A DNA stretch of 9,748 nucleotides. Origin: Porphyrobacter sp. Its GTDB lineage: Bacteria > Pseudomonadota > Alphaproteobacteria > Sphingomonadales > Sphingomonadaceae. Positions 1 to 8,522 of this stretch are shown one piece after another. Positions within the stretch are counted from its first letter, which is position 1. Every line of letters starts with the position of its first letter. Below the pieces are notes generated by a model, which had not been told where the DNA came from, ran no database searches, and was given only the letters and a program-made list of their open reading frames with translations. The stretch spans positions 1 to 9,748 of the forward strand of contig JAKFWB010000050.1 of the NCBI GenBank assembly GCA_021732945.1, given 5' to 3'. The position numbers were made by a program, and so were the translations under genes.

Positions 1-27
1 CCGCCTGCGCGGGGACGCACATCCAGA

Positions 28-762
28 TCAGCTGATCGGAGCGCTCAATGCATCGGCGGTGATCGGCGCCTCAACAACAGGCGCTGGCGGAGGCGGTGGC
101 GCGCGGTTGTCGCTGGCGATGGAGGCCTGAACAATGAAGGTCGGGCTGGCAGGGGGTTCACCGCGATTGATCGCGTCCACCGCTTCCATGTTTTCAATCA
201 CGCGCCCGAAATTCGTGTATTTCTTGTCGAGGCTGAAGCGTGGGTAGAACACAATGAAGAACTGGCTGTTGGCGCTGTCTTCTTCCGAAGCACGCGCCAT
301 TGCCAGCGTGCCGCGCACGTGCGGCATCGGGTTGAATTCGGCCTTGAGATCAGGAAGCTCGCTGCCGCCCTGCCCGGTCCCGGTGGGATCACCGCCCTGC
401 GCCATGAAACCATCGATCACGCGGTGGAACACCACGCCGTCATAGAACCCGCGCCGGGTCAGCTCCTTGACCCTCGCAGCATGAGCCGGTGCCCAATCGG
501 CCTGAAGCCGGATCTTGACCCGCTCACCATTCGACAGGTCGAGCACCCAGACATTATCAGGATCGACCGCCGGATCAAAATTGATCGGTGCAAAGCTCCG
601 GATCGCGGGTGGAGCCGCTTCTTCGTCCTCATCGGGGTTTTCGGCAGTATCGCCGAACGCCACCGGCGGGGTGTCGTCCTTCTGCTGCTGCGCCAGGGCC
701 ATGTGCGGCGCGGCGAACAGGAACAGGGCGGCAAAAGCAGGCGTCAATTTGGTTATGGTCAT
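28..762 (-). CDS. Secreted cyclophilin-type peptidylprolyl isomerase
   Basis: Likely catalyses cis-trans isomerisation of prolyl bonds and helps proteins fold outside the cytoplasm. The 244-residue product opens with a signal peptide (basic start, hydrophobic stretch 8-23, cleavage probably after Ala-Leu-Ala at 22-24). An acidic, proline-containing linker follows at about 36-55. The cyclophilin domain runs from about 70 to 215: the signature FHRVIDGFMAQGGDP is at 112-126 with the catalytic Arg114, GTLAMARA at 141-148, and SQFFI at 166-170. The tail from about 221 is proline-rich and outside the fold. The ATG at 762 is favoured because it gives a complete signal peptide; the ribosome site is weak. 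It is the last gene visible of the xseB-ispA-coaD run, 88 bp after coaD, and that gap shows no convincing promoter. Periplasmic location is inferred from the signal peptide, which lacks a lipobox. The exact subfamily symbol is not certain. Confidence 0.93.
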   Translation of the reverse strand: MTITKLTPAFAALFLFAAPHMALAQQQKDDTPPVAFGDTAENPDEDEEAAPPAIRSFAPINFDPAVDPDNVWVLDLSNGERVKIRLQADWAPAHAARVKELTRRGFYDGVVFHRVIDGFMAQGGDPTGTGQGGSELPDLKAEFNPMPHVRGTLAMARASEEDSANSQFFIVFYPRFSLDKKYTNFGRVIENMEAVDAINRGEPPASPTFIVQASIASDNRAPPPPPAPVVEAPITADALSAPIS

Positions 763-850
763 GGTTCCATCCGGATTAGACCCGCCGTTTAACCACGCCC
801 AGCTTGCGTTGCAATGAATGACGGGGAAACTGTCGACAGACCGGCGTTGC

Positions 851-1363
851 TCACGGATCGCCCTTGAGTCCCTGTTCGCGCACCCGTGCCTCGACCTCGT
901 CGCACACCGGGGCGCTCACAAATTTTGCGATGTCACCGCCATAAACCGCGATTTCCTTGACCAGCCTGCTGGCGATGGGTTGCAGGCTGGCATCGGCCAT
1001 CAGGAAAATCGTCTCGATCCGGTCGTTGAGCAGCCTGTTCATGCCGGTCAGTTGGTACTCGTATTCGAAATCGGTCACCCCGCGCACGCCGCGGATGACC
1101 ACCGATGCGCCTTGCGCCTCGGCAAAGTCCATCAGCAGCGCATTGAAGCCGACCACCTCGACATTGCCGAGCCCCAGCGCGGCAACCTCGCGCTCCACCA
1201 TCGCTATCCGCTCGGCATCGGAGAACATCGGCGTCTTGGCGATGTTTGTGGTGACCCCGATGATCAGCCATTCAACCAGGTTCGATCCGCGCCGGATTAT
1301 GTCGGCATGACCCAAGGTGATCGGATCGAAGGTTCCGGGATAGATTCCGACGCGGCGTGTCAT
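851..1363 (-). CDS. coaD: Pantetheine-phosphate adenylyltransferase
   Basis: Transfers AMP from ATP to 4'-phosphopantetheine to give dephospho-CoA, the penultimate step of coenzyme A synthesis, in the cytoplasm. The 170-residue length is normal for the family. The nucleotidyltransferase signature is complete: GTFDPITLGH at 10-19 with the TxGH histidine at 19, a lysine in NIAKTPMF at 40-47, VIRGVRGVTDFEYE at 89-102, and IASRLVKEIA at 130-139. The last block reads ISSSLVKE in the E. coli type, so the serine run is altered here, but the LVKE core is kept. A strong ribosome site (GGGAGAGGG, ending about 8 bases before ATG) fixes the start at 1363. The gene lies 24 bp behind ispA on the same strand, so the two are probably co-transcribed. 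Confidence 0.97.
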   Translation of the reverse strand: MTRRVGIYPGTFDPITLGHADIIRRGSNLVEWLIIGVTTNIAKTPMFSDAERIAMVEREVAALGLGNVEVVGFNALLMDFAEAQGASVVIRGVRGVTDFEYEYQLTGMNRLLNDRIETIFLMADASLQPIASRLVKEIAVYGGDIAKFVSAPVCDEVEARVREQGLKGDP

Positions 1364-1387
1364 GGTTTTTGCCCTCTCCCAGAAGGA

Positions 1388-2302
1388 TCAGCGATCCCGC
1401 TCGACAATGTAGCGGGCGAGTTCGCGCAGGACATCGGCCTCGGCCCCATAAGACGCGAGCCGCAGCACCGCCTGATCGACCAGCGCGCGCGCCTGTTCGC
1501 GGGCCTTGTCGGCACCCATCAGCGTCACGAAGGTCTGCTTGCCCTGTTCATTATCCTTGCGCAGCGCCTTGCCGGCTTTCGCGATATCGCCTTCAACGTC
1601 CAGCAGATCGTCCGCAATCTGGAAGGCAAGGCCAATGTCGCGGGCATAGGCGCGCAGGTGCATCCGGCCCTGCGGCGCAACCTTGCCCAGGATCGCCCCC
1701 ATCTCAACACTCGCGGCAAGCAGCGCGCCAGTTTTCAGCTGCTGCAACCGGGTGATGGTGTGGAGGTCATAGTTCACGCCTTCCTCATCGGCGATCATGT
1801 CCATCATCTGCCCGCCCGCCATGCCGTGCATGCCCGAAGCCTTGCCCAGCGTTGCAATCAGCTCGCTGCGGGTAAAGGGATCTTCGCTGGTGTTGCCGTC
1901 CGACAGGATCTCGAATGCCAGCGCGTGCAGCGCATCACCTGCCAGCACCGCTGTTGCCTCGTTATAGGCCTTGTGAAGGGTCGGCTTGCCGTGGCGCAGG
2001 TCATCATTGTCCATGCAAGGCAGATCATCGTGGATCAGCGAATAGACATGGATCGCTTCAATCGCCGCTCCCGCGCGCAATGCGGCATCGCGCGATACGC
2101 CGAACAGGCTGGCGGTGCTGCAAACCAACAACGGGCGCACCCGCTTGCCCCCCCCAATTGCGGCGTAACGCATCGCTTCCACCAACCGCGCGCTGGTATC
2201 GTCGGGCACCGGCAGCAGCGCATCGAACAGCGAATCAATGTCGGCCTTAACGCTTGTGATCGCTTCACCCAGCAGCGAGTTTCCGCTCTCCACCAGCATC
2301 AT
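1388..2302 (-). CDS. ispA: Farnesyl diphosphate synthase (polyprenyl synthetase)
   Basis: Condenses dimethylallyl and geranyl diphosphate with isopentenyl diphosphate, most likely to farnesyl diphosphate, precursor of ubiquinone tails, carotenoids and undecaprenyl phosphate. The 304-residue product has GGGKRVRP at 50-57, the first aspartate-rich motif DDLPCMD at 92-98 with the two-residue insertion typical of bacterial type II enzymes, KTG at 190-192, and the second motif FQIADDLLD at 227-235. A tyrosine sits five residues before the first motif, as in C15-forming enzymes; this supports farnesyl over longer products by family knowledge only. The same frame is open further upstream (to 2506), but that part lies on top of xseB. 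Two tandem ATGs (2302 and 2299) follow a GGAAAG site at 5 and 8 bases; either could be used. Only one base separates the first ATG from the xseB stop (TGAAATGATG), so translation is probably coupled. Confidence 0.96.
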   Translation of the reverse strand: MMLVESGNSLLGEAITSVKADIDSLFDALLPVPDDTSARLVEAMRYAAIGGGKRVRPLLVCSTASLFGVSRDAALRAGAAIEAIHVYSLIHDDLPCMDNDDLRHGKPTLHKAYNEATAVLAGDALHALAFEILSDGNTSEDPFTRSELIATLGKASGMHGMAGGQMMDMIADEEGVNYDLHTITRLQQLKTGALLAASVEMGAILGKVAPQGRMHLRAYARDIGLAFQIADDLLDVEGDIAKAGKALRKDNEQGKQTFVTLMGADKAREQARALVDQAVLRLASYGAEADVLRELARYIVERDR

Positions 2303-2303
2303 T

Positions 2304-2585
2304 TCAGCTTTCCGCATCGAAGGCTTGCGTGCTGGCCGCGCGGCCATCAGCGCCGGTGACGATTTTTTCGATCCGCGCCTGCGCCGCATCAAGCCGCTGC
2401 TGGCACGCGGCGCGCAGGGCTTCGCCGCGTTCATAGATGCTGATCGACTGATCGAGCGGCACATCGCCGCGTTCCAACTGCTGCACAATGGTTTCAAGCG
2501 CGGCAAGCGCCTGTTCGAAACTCATCTGCAAGATATCCTGCCCTGCGGCAGCGCTTGGTGTGCCCTCGTCCATGGTCACGAGCAT
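2304..2585 (-). CDS. xseB: Exodeoxyribonuclease VII small subunit
   Basis: Small subunit of the XseA/XseB nuclease that degrades single-stranded DNA into acid-soluble oligonucleotides. The 93-residue product carries the family pattern: MSFEQALAALETIVQQLERG at 21-40, then a YERG stretch at 51-54 and a cysteine-containing helix ending in the RIEKIV region, all expected to form a helical hairpin. The start is uncertain: ATG at 2585 (used here) and ATG at 2573 are both possible, and neither has a clear ribosome site; the conserved part begins only at residue 21. The large subunit xseA is not in the window. This is the first gene of the minus-strand run. It is divergent from the DUF2177 gene, with about 71 bp between starts in which I see no clear promoter elements. 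Confidence 0.93.
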   Translation of the reverse strand: MLVTMDEGTPSAAAGQDILQMSFEQALAALETIVQQLERGDVPLDQSISIYERGEALRAACQQRLDAAQARIEKIVTGADGRAASTQAFDAES

Positions 2586-2656
2586 TGACGGCGCGGGCGG
2601 GCGCGGTCAAGGCTGGCTTCAAGTGTTGGGATCACGAAACAGGGAATTCTACGACC

Positions 2657-3085
2657 ATGCCGAATTGGATTATGACCTACGCGATGGCCTATGTGGCAGC
2701 CGCCGTAGTGTTTGGCGCGCTTGACGCGGTCTGGCTGCGCTGGGCGGCGGGCAATCTTTACAAGCCGGCGATCGGCGAGATCATGGCCGCGAAATTCAAT
2801 GTCGGCGCGGCAGCTGCGTTCTATCTGATCTACATTGCCGGGATGACATGGTTTGCGATCAAGCCGGGCCTTGATAGCAGCACCGTGCAGGCCGCCATGC
2901 TCAACGGCAAATTGCTCGGGGCGCTGTGCTACGCGACCTTTGATCTGACCAGCCAGGCGGTGTTCAAGGTGTGGGCGACCCATATCAGCGTGCTCGATAT
3001 CCTGTGGGGCGCCTTCGCGACCGGCGCGGCGAGCGCGGCTGCGACCTGGGTTGTCCTGCGCTACGCGCCCGTCGCCGCCGTCTGA
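2657..3085 (+). CDS. DUF2177 family membrane protein
   Basis: A 142-residue integral membrane protein of unknown function that fits the DUF2177 family. Visible family marks are FGALDAVWLRWAAGNLY at 19-35, FYLIYIAGMTWFAIKPGL at 55-72, the GKLLGALCYATFDLTSQAVF stretch at 84-103, and VWATHISVLDILWG at 105-118. About four membrane helices are expected (roughly 8-26, 50-68, 85-102, 112-135). The open frame extends upstream to 2555, but that part overlaps the 5' end of xseB and looks non-membrane, so I choose ATG 2657, preceded by AGGGA 11 bases away; ATG at 2672 is another option. The next gene starts 7 bp after its stop. No activity can be assigned from the sequence. Confidence 0.88.
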   Translation: MPNWIMTYAMAYVAAAVVFGALDAVWLRWAAGNLYKPAIGEIMAAKFNVGAAAAFYLIYIAGMTWFAIKPGLDSSTVQAAMLNGKLLGALCYATFDLTSQAVFKVWATHISVLDILWGAFATGAASAAATWVVLRYAPVAAV

Positions 3086-3092
3086 CACAGCG

Positions 3093-3767
3093 ATGTTCAT
3101 CGGCCACTTCGCCCCCGCTTTCATCGCCGCAGCGGTCAGTCCGCAAAGCCCAAGGCTGGGCACATTGTTCATGGCGGCGCAGCTGGTCGACTGGGGCTTT
3201 TTTGGCCTTGCCTTGATCGGGGTAGAGAAAGCCAGGGTTGATCCCGCCGCGAGTGTCATGGTGCCGCTCGATCTTTACCACATGCCATTTACTCACAGCC
3301 TGATTGGTGCCGCCATTTGGGCCACGGCATTTCTGGCCGTGGTGGCGATCCGCAATCGCGAGCTGTTTGGCGGATTGCTGGCGGGGTTTGTGGTGATGTC
3401 GCACTGGCTGCTCGATCTGATCGTGCACGTGCCTGACCTGACGATTGATGGCACCCCGCCCAAACTGGGCTTGGGGCTGTGGAACTATCCGTGGGTTGCC
3501 ATCCCGCTGGAACTCGGCCTTACCTTTGGGGCCTTTGCCTTCTACGTACAGCGCACGCGCGGGCCGATGGGGCCTCCGGCAGTGCTGCTGGGAGTGATGC
3601 TGCTGTTGCAGGCGATTAACTGGCTGGCCCCGCATCCGGAATCGGCCGGACCGTTCCTCTATCTCCAGGCACTAGTCGCTTTTGCCATTCTCACCGGGCT
3701 TGCTGTCTGGGTGGGAGAGAATCGTTGGATCAGGAAGCGCGGCAGCTTGGCCTTCGCGCTCCAGTAA
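3093..3767 (+). CDS. Small polytopic membrane protein, possible metal-dependent hydrolase type
   Basis: A 224-residue membrane protein with probably six helices and a polar pattern of histidines and aspartates at helix ends: His5 in [10 protein letters not shown], Asp33 in LVDWG, His63 and His68 in YHMPFTHSL, and His104, Asp108 and His112 in [10 protein letters not shown]. This resembles the layout of the YdjM/DUF457-type inner-membrane putative metal-dependent hydrolases, where His and Asp residues of this kind are conserved. The family link is a judgement from pattern only, and no reaction can be named. The frame is open upstream to 3051, overlapping DUF2177, but the ATG at 3093 gives the conserved N-terminus. 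It lies 7 bp after the DUF2177 gene and 28 bp before purL, so it is probably in one transcript with both. Confidence 0.7.
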   Translation: MFIGHFAPAFIAAAVSPQSPRLGTLFMAAQLVDWGFFGLALIGVEKARVDPAASVMVPLDLYHMPFTHSLIGAAIWATAFLAVVAIRNRELFGGLLAGFVVMSHWLLDLIVHVPDLTIDGTPPKLGLGLWNYPWVAIPLELGLTFGAFAFYVQRTRGPMGPPAVLLGVMLLLQAINWLAPHPESAGPFLYLQALVAFAILTGLAVWVGENRWIRKRGSLAFALQ

Positions 3768-3795
3768 TCTAGGGGGCGGCGCAAGGAGCCCTTGC

Positions 3796-6036
3796 ATGAC
3801 TGCCATCACCCCCGAAATCGTTGAACAGCACGGCCTTTCCGCTGAGGAATACGAACGCGTTTTTTCCGCGCTGGGCCGTGAGCCGAACCTCGTCGAACTC
3901 GGCATTTTTTCGGTGATGTGGTCGGAGCATTGCAGCTACAAGAGCTCGCGCCTGCATCTGAAGAAGCTTCCCACCGAGGCGCCGTGGGTGATCTGCGGCC
4001 CGGGCGAGAACGCGGGCGTGATCGACATTGGGGACTGTCAGGCGGCGATCTTCAAGATGGAGAGCCACAACCACCCCAGCTATATCGAACCCTATCAGGG
4101 CGCGGCGACTGGTGTGGGCGGCATCCTGCGCGATGTCTTTACAATGGGCGCGCGCCCGATTGCCAATGCCAATGCGCTCCGCTTCGGGCGGCCTGAACAC
4201 CCCAAGATGAAGCATCTGGTGCAGGGCGTAGTCGCGGGCATCGGCGGCTACGGTAATTGTGTCGGCGTCCCGACTGTGGCGGGGGAAACGAACTTTCACC
4301 CGGCCTATGACGGCAATATTCTCGTCAACGCGATGACGGTGGGCGTCGCCGATCAGGACAAGATCTTCTACTCCGCTGCCACCGGACTCGGCAATCTGAT
4401 CGTCTATGTCGGCTCCAAGACCGGCCGCGACGGGATCCACGGCGCCACTATGGCGAGCGCGGATTTCGGCGAGGATGCCGAAGCCAAGCGGCCCACAGTG
4501 CAGGTCGGCGATCCCTTTACCGAAAAGCTGCTGATCGAAGCCTGTCTCGAACTGATGGCGACGGATGCCATTGTTGCCATTCAGGACATGGGCGCGGCGG
4601 GCCTCACCTCCTCCAGCGTCGAAATGGCGTCCAAGGGCGGCGCGGGCATCCGGCTCGACATGAACAAGGTGCCCTGCCGCGAAACCGGCATGACACCCTA
4701 CGAAATGATGCTGTCCGAGAGTCAGGAGCGGATGCTGATGGTGCTCCAGCCCGGCAAGGAAGCCATGGCCGAGGCGATCTTCACAAAGTGGGAATTGGAC
4801 TTCGCAGTGATCGGCGAAGTGACCGATACCGGCCACATGGTATTGGAATTCAATGGCGAAGTGGTGTGCGACATCCCGCTCGCCCCGCTCGCCGATGATG
4901 CGCCGCTGTATGACCGGCCTTATCTCTCGAAGGAGGAATACAAGGTCTGGGCGGGCATCACGCCGCTCACCGAAGTGCCGGTCAGCGACGATATTGCCGC
5001 TGATCTTCTCACCATGATGGCCTCGCCCGACCTCGCCTCGCGCCGCTGGATTGCCGAGCAATATGATTCGCAGGTCGGCGCGGACACGCTCCAGACCGGC
5101 GGCGATGCGGGCGTGGTGCGGGTGCATGGGACCACCAAGGCCCTCGCCATCACCACCGATTGCACGCCGCGTTATGTGTTTGCCGACCCCTACGAGGGCG
5201 GAAAGCAGGCCATCGCCGAGGCTTTCCGCAACCTTTGCGCTGTCGGCGCGCGGCCCCTCGCCGTGACCAATTGCCTCAACTTCGCCAACCCGCAGCGGCC
5301 TGAAATCATGGCACAGATCGTCCATGCCCTTGAAGGCATGGGCGACGCCTGCCGCGCGCTCGATTTCCCGATCGTAAGCGGCAACGTCAGCCTCTACAAC
5401 GAAAGCAAGGCGACCGGGGGCGGCTCAGCCATCCTGCCCACCCCAGCCATCGGCGGCGTCGGCATCATCACCGACCTGTCCAAGATGATGACGATGCACT
5501 TCAAGCAGGCGGGCGATGCGATCTACCTCGTCGGGCCGGAGCATTGGGCCAAGCCCGATCCCACCCGCTCGCACCTTGGCCGCTCGCTGTGGCTGCGTGT
5601 GGTCAAGGGGATGGAAGCGGGCCGCACCCCGCCGACGGACCTTACCGTTGAACGCACCGCAGGCGAAATCATCCACGAACTGATCGCCGATGGGCTGGTC
5701 AATGCGGTGCATGATCTGTCGGACGGCGGGCTCGCCGTGGCACTGGCCGAAATGGCGCTGGCAGGCGGCATCGGAGCTGAGGCTGATCTGTCGGGCAATC
5801 CGGACTACACCCCAGCGCAGTGGTGGTTCGGTGAAGATCAGGGCCGCTACCTTGTCACTGTGCCCGACGTGGCGGCGCTCAACGAAGCGCTCGCCAGGGG
5901 CACGCGCAATGAGGACACCGCACAAATCGGCTTTCAGCGGATCGGCACCGTCGGCGGGGACGCCGTCTTGGGCGTCCCGCTTTCGGATCTGCGCGCGGCC
6001 AATCAGCGCTTCTTCACCGAATGGATGGAAGGCTAG
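3796..6036 (+). CDS. purL: Phosphoribosylformylglycinamidine synthase subunit PurL
   Basis: Catalytic subunit that converts FGAR, ATP and ammonia from glutamine to FGAM in purine synthesis. The 746-residue length is that of the small PurL, which works with separate PurS and PurQ; neither is in the window. Marks in order: [11 protein letters not shown] at 41-51, [20 protein letters not shown] at 89-108, [15 protein letters not shown] at 150-164, [20 protein letters not shown] at 263-282, [11 protein letters not shown] at 306-316, GGDAGVVRV at 435-443, the [10 protein letters not shown] stretch at 528-537 and [11 protein letters not shown] at 639-649. Both halves of the internally duplicated AIRS-like fold are complete. 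The start is fixed by AAGGAG seven bases before ATG 3796; the upstream open frame to 3682 overlaps the preceding gene and is not conserved-looking. DUF3052 follows after 6 bp. No purine-sensing leader is visible in the 28 bp upstream. Confidence 0.98.
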   Translation: MTAITPEIVEQHGLSAEEYERVFSALGREPNLVELGIFSVMWSEHCSYKSSRLHLKKLPTEAPWVICGPGENAGVIDIGDCQAAIFKMESHNHPSYIEPYQGAATGVGGILRDVFTMGARPIANANALRFGRPEHPKMKHLVQGVVAGIGGYGNCVGVPTVAGETNFHPAYDGNILVNAMTVGVADQDKIFYSAATGLGNLIVYVGSKTGRDGIHGATMASADFGEDAEAKRPTVQVGDPFTEKLLIEACLELMATDAIVAIQDMGAAGLTSSSVEMASKGGAGIRLDMNKVPCRETGMTPYEMMLSESQERMLMVLQPGKEAMAEAIFTKWELDFAVIGEVTDTGHMVLEFNGEVVCDIPLAPLADDAPLYDRPYLSKEEYKVWAGITPLTEVPVSDDIAADLLTMMASPDLASRRWIAEQYDSQVGADTLQTGGDAGVVRVHGTTKALAITTDCTPRYVFADPYEGGKQAIAEAFRNLCAVGARPLAVTNCLNFANPQRPEIMAQIVHALEGMGDACRALDFPIVSGNVSLYNESKATGGGSAILPTPAIGGVGIITDLSKMMTMHFKQAGDAIYLVGPEHWAKPDPTRSHLGRSLWLRVVKGMEAGRTPPTDLTVERTAGEIIHELIADGLVNAVHDLSDGGLAVALAEMALAGGIGAEADLSGNPDYTPAQWWFGEDQGRYLVTVPDVAALNEALARGTRNEDTAQIGFQRIGTVGGDAVLGVPLSDLRAANQRFFTEWMEG

Positions 6037-6042
6037 CCGAGG

Positions 6043-6450
6043 ATGGCATCAGGCTATTCCGCCACGCCCCTCGTCAAGAAGCTCACCTTGCGGGATGGGA
6101 TGCGGGTGTGGTTTGACGCCATGCCCGAGCATGTGATCGACGAGATCGACGAATATGCGTTGGAACTGGTGTTCGTCGCTGATCCGGCAGATGGGATTGA
6201 TGCCGCGCACATCTTCGTGACCGAGCGTGCAGCGCTGGACGCGCACCTCACTGCGCTGCGCCACCAGATCGCGTCTGACGGGCAAATCTGGGTCAGCTGG
6301 CCCAAGAAGGCCGCGAAGGTGCCGACCGACATCACCGAAGACACGATCCGTGAAATCTGCCTGCCCCTTGGGCTGGTCGACACCAAGGTCTGCGCGATTG
6401 ACGAGGTCTGGTCGGGCCTCAAACTCGTAATCCGCAAGGAACTGCGATGA
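6043..6450 (+). CDS. DUF3052 family protein
   Basis: A 135-residue soluble protein of unknown function. It matches the DUF3052 pattern well: the N-terminal SGYSATPLVKKLTLRDGMRV at 3-22, IWVSWPKKAAKVPTDITED at 82-100, and the C-terminal GLVDTKVCAIDEVWSGLKL at 110-128. The short IWVSWPKK and DEVWSGLKLVIRK blocks are the most typical parts. A GGAAGG site lies inside the last codons of purL, ten bases before ATG 6043, and only six bases separate the purL stop from this start. Its stop overlaps the start of the MFS gene in ATGA. The tight packing suggests expression with purL, but this alone does not show a purine role. Confidence 0.88.
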   Translation: MASGYSATPLVKKLTLRDGMRVWFDAMPEHVIDEIDEYALELVFVADPADGIDAAHIFVTERAALDAHLTALRHQIASDGQIWVSWPKKAAKVPTDITEDTIREICLPLGLVDTKVCAIDEVWSGLKLVIRKELR

Positions 6451-7682
6451 AGCAGCCCCCCAATGCGCCCCGCGCGGGGGCAACGCTTGGCTTCGTCGCC
6501 TTCATTGTGTTTATCGACATGGTGGGGCTCGGCCTGATCGTGCCGGTCATGCCGACTCTACTCGAGAGCCTGACCGGAGCAACCATCGACCGGACGGCCG
6601 AAATCGGCGGCTGGCTGCTGTTTGCCTATGCCCTGATGCAGTTCCTGTTTTCCCCGGTGATCGGCGGGTTGTCCGACCGGTTTGGTCGGCGACCGGTACT
6701 GCTGCTCACGCTGATGCTGCTAGGGGTCGACTATCTGATCATGGCATGGGCACCGGACCTGTGGTGGCTGTTTGTCGGACGGTTGATGTCGGGCATCATG
6801 GGAGCCAGCTGGGCTGCGGCCAACAGCTGCATCGCCGATATCGCCGCGCCCGAAGAACGCGGCCGCTATTTCGGGATGCTCGGCGGGGCCGGGGCAAGCG
6901 GCTTTGTGATCGGCCCTGCCATCGGCGGCGTGCTTGGTAGCTTTGGCGAACGCCTGCCGTTCCTTGCCTCAGGCGTGTTGTGCGTGATTGGCGCGGTGGT
7001 CGGCTATTTCCTGCTGCGTGAGACCTTGCCCGCCGACCGGCGGCGGCACTTCACCCTGGCGCGCGCCAATCCGTTTGGCAGCATATTGCAGATGGCCAGA
7101 ACCCCGATTGTGCTCGGCTTCCTCGGGATCATCTTTCTGATGCAGATGGCCTCGCAGTCAATCGCGTCGGTCTGGGCCTATTACAACACGCTCGCTTTCG
7201 GGTGGAGCGAGTGGAACATCGGCCTCAGCGTTGCGCTGTACGGCGTGCTGCTGGTGATTGTGCAGGGCGTCTTGACCGGCGCGTCGATCACCCGGTTTGG
7301 CGCGAAATCAACTTGCGTGATCGGGTTTCTGTTCGCGATCCCCGCGTATAGCCTGTTCGCCTTTGCTCCGGGAAGCTGGGCGATGATCCTCGGCATCGTG
7401 CTCGGCAGCTTTGCCGGGCTGACCTTCCCGGCGATGCAACAATTGATGTCCGAGCGGATCGCTCACGATGCACAGGGTGAGTTGCAGGGCGCTGTCGCCT
7501 CAATGGTCAGCCTGACCAGCATCGTGGGGCCGCTGATAATGACCGGGTTGTTCGGTGCCTTTGCCGACGATCAGGGCTTGTTCTTCCCCGGCGCACCTTT
7601 CGCGCTGTCGGTGGCGATTTTGATCGCGGCGTTTGTCGCGCTGCTGTGGAACCTCGCGCGGATAAAAGCGCCCGCCGTTTAA
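6447..7682 (+). CDS. TetA-like MFS transporter (DHA1 drug/proton antiporter type)
   Basis: A 411-residue inner-membrane carrier with about 12 expected helices. MFS motifs are clear: the helix 1 DMVGLGLIVPVMP at 24-36, motif A GGLSDRFGRRPVL at 73-85 between helices 2 and 3, motif B LFVGRLMSGIMGA at 108-120, and the antiporter motif C region GFVIGPAIGGVLG at 152-164. Motif C is characteristic of drug/proton exporters, and the overall look is that of the TCR/TetA group. Chromosomal TetA-like proteins in this lineage are common and often not tetracycline exporters, so no substrate is assigned. The start overlaps the DUF3052 stop by four bases (ATGA) and has AAGGA six bases upstream. Its stop overlaps the stop of the convergent Coq4 gene by three bases. 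A 12 bp palindrome, CCCCGCGCGGGG, lies about 20 bases into the gene at 6468-6479. Confidence 0.93.
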   Translation: MKQPPNAPRAGATLGFVAFIVFIDMVGLGLIVPVMPTLLESLTGATIDRTAEIGGWLLFAYALMQFLFSPVIGGLSDRFGRRPVLLLTLMLLGVDYLIMAWAPDLWWLFVGRLMSGIMGASWAAANSCIADIAAPEERGRYFGMLGGAGASGFVIGPAIGGVLGSFGERLPFLASGVLCVIGAVVGYFLLRETLPADRRRHFTLARANPFGSILQMARTPIVLGFLGIIFLMQMASQSIASVWAYYNTLAFGWSEWNIGLSVALYGVLLVIVQGVLTGASITRFGAKSTCVIGFLFAIPAYSLFAFAPGSWAMILGIVLGSFAGLTFPAMQQLMSERIAHDAQGELQGAVASMVSLTSIVGPLIMTGLFGAFADDQGLFFPGAPFALSVAILIAAFVALLWNLARIKAPAV

Positions 7683-8476
7683 GCCGCTTGCGCCCCCGAC
7701 CCGCCGAGCGTCAGCTGCTCGCGCGCAACGCCTTCGCTCTGGAGGATCGCGAGACACTGGCGGTACACCTCTGGCTTGCCGATATTCAGCCGCGCGCGCG
7801 CTTCGCCGATATCTTCGGCCATCAGCGCCGCGATATCCTGATGCGCGATCTTCGCTGCGGCCTTCCCGAGCTTGCGGCCTTCCTTGATCGCAGCGAACAG
7901 CGGTGCCTTGGTGCCGCTCACCTTCTTGATCTGGCGCGCACCGGCATAGGCGATGAACAGGATGCCCTTGTTGTGGTTCTGCTGGTAGGTGAAGCCCAGC
8001 AGGCTCGCCTCGCCCAGCGCATCACGGCCATAGCCGGTCAGCACGTGGAACAGATCATGCGTGTCGCGCAGGCGTTCGAAATACCATTCGGTCAGATCAG
8101 CATGGCGCGCATCGGCAGGCAGCCACTTGTGACTTTCGGCGACCAGCCCTGCGGCTGACAGGCCTTCGCGCTTCATGAAGGCGATGTAATGCGCCGCCAC
8201 CGTGTTCGGCCCGCAATCGGCCCAGCGCGCGTGATCATCGAGCATGCCGGGAATGTCGGTTTCCTCGGCGATGAACCGCTGGCCTTCATCCGACGCAATG
8301 AAACCCCACGCCTGATTGTGGCTGCGCCTGCCTTTGGTCGCTTCGATGATGTGGAACACCTGTTCGGTGTCTTCCTTGTCCTCGACCAGCTTGCTGAAAT
8401 GGTGCAGCACTTTGAGCGGACGAAAGCCCGAAACCTTGCGTTCCGGCGCAACCAGCGGGAGAGAGATCAAGGTCAT
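7679..8476 (-). CDS. Coq4 family protein (ubiquinone biosynthesis)
   Basis: A 265-residue Coq4 homologue. Yeast Coq4 organises the ubiquinone synthesis complex and has recently been linked to C1 oxidative decarboxylation of the ring; a similar job here is inferred. The diagnostic metal motif HDxxHx11E is exact: His140, Asp141, His144 and Glu156, inside RDTHDLFHVLTGYGRDALGE at 137-156. The flanking WYFERLRDT and YRQCLAI stretches also look typical. Several starts are possible: GTG 8524, ATG 8485 and ATG 8476. The last is favoured because AAAGGA lies eight bases before it, and because the promoter-like region and palindrome overlap 8523-8540. The stop TAA shares bases with the MFS stop. A divergent deiodinase-like pseudogene lies 105 bp upstream. 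A second Coq4 gene follows that one, at the window's right edge. Confidence 0.9.
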   Translation of the reverse strand: MTLISLPLVAPERKVSGFRPLKVLHHFSKLVEDKEDTEQVFHIIEATKGRRSHNQAWGFIASDEGQRFIAEETDIPGMLDDHARWADCGPNTVAAHYIAFMKREGLSAAGLVAESHKWLPADARHADLTEWYFERLRDTHDLFHVLTGYGRDALGEASLLGFTYQQNHNKGILFIAYAGARQIKKVSGTKAPLFAAIKEGRKLGKAAAKIAHQDIAALMAEDIGEARARLNIGKPEVYRQCLAILQSEGVAREQLTLGGSGAQAA

Positions 8477-8522
8477 GGGTTGCATCCTTTGCGCGAGTCG
8501 CGAATTGGGTTCACCTAACACC

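Noticed and set aside
763..850. Possible promoter for the cyclophilin gene (TTGCAA, 16 bases, TTAAAC on the minus strand)
   Set aside because: Both boxes match consensus poorly; not strong enough to list.
818..2359. A 513-codon open frame on the plus strand
   Set aside because: It lies opposite coaD and ispA, which have full catalytic motifs. Its translation is rich in His, Arg and Gln with no family pattern, as expected for antisense of GC-rich genes.
3769..5325. A 518-codon open frame on the minus strand
   Set aside because: It is the antisense shadow of purL, with biased composition and no recognisable domain.
5957..5978. GC-rich hairpin near the 3' end of purL (GGGACGCC, 6-base loop, GGCGTCCC)
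   Set aside because: It lies inside conserved coding sequence, has no T run after it, and genes continue closely downstream, so it is not a terminator. Likely chance in GC-rich codons.
6468..6479. CCCCGCGCGGGG palindrome just inside the MFS gene
   Set aside because: It could form a short mRNA hairpin, but it is low-complexity GC sequence in a GC-rich genome, and I have no sign of function.
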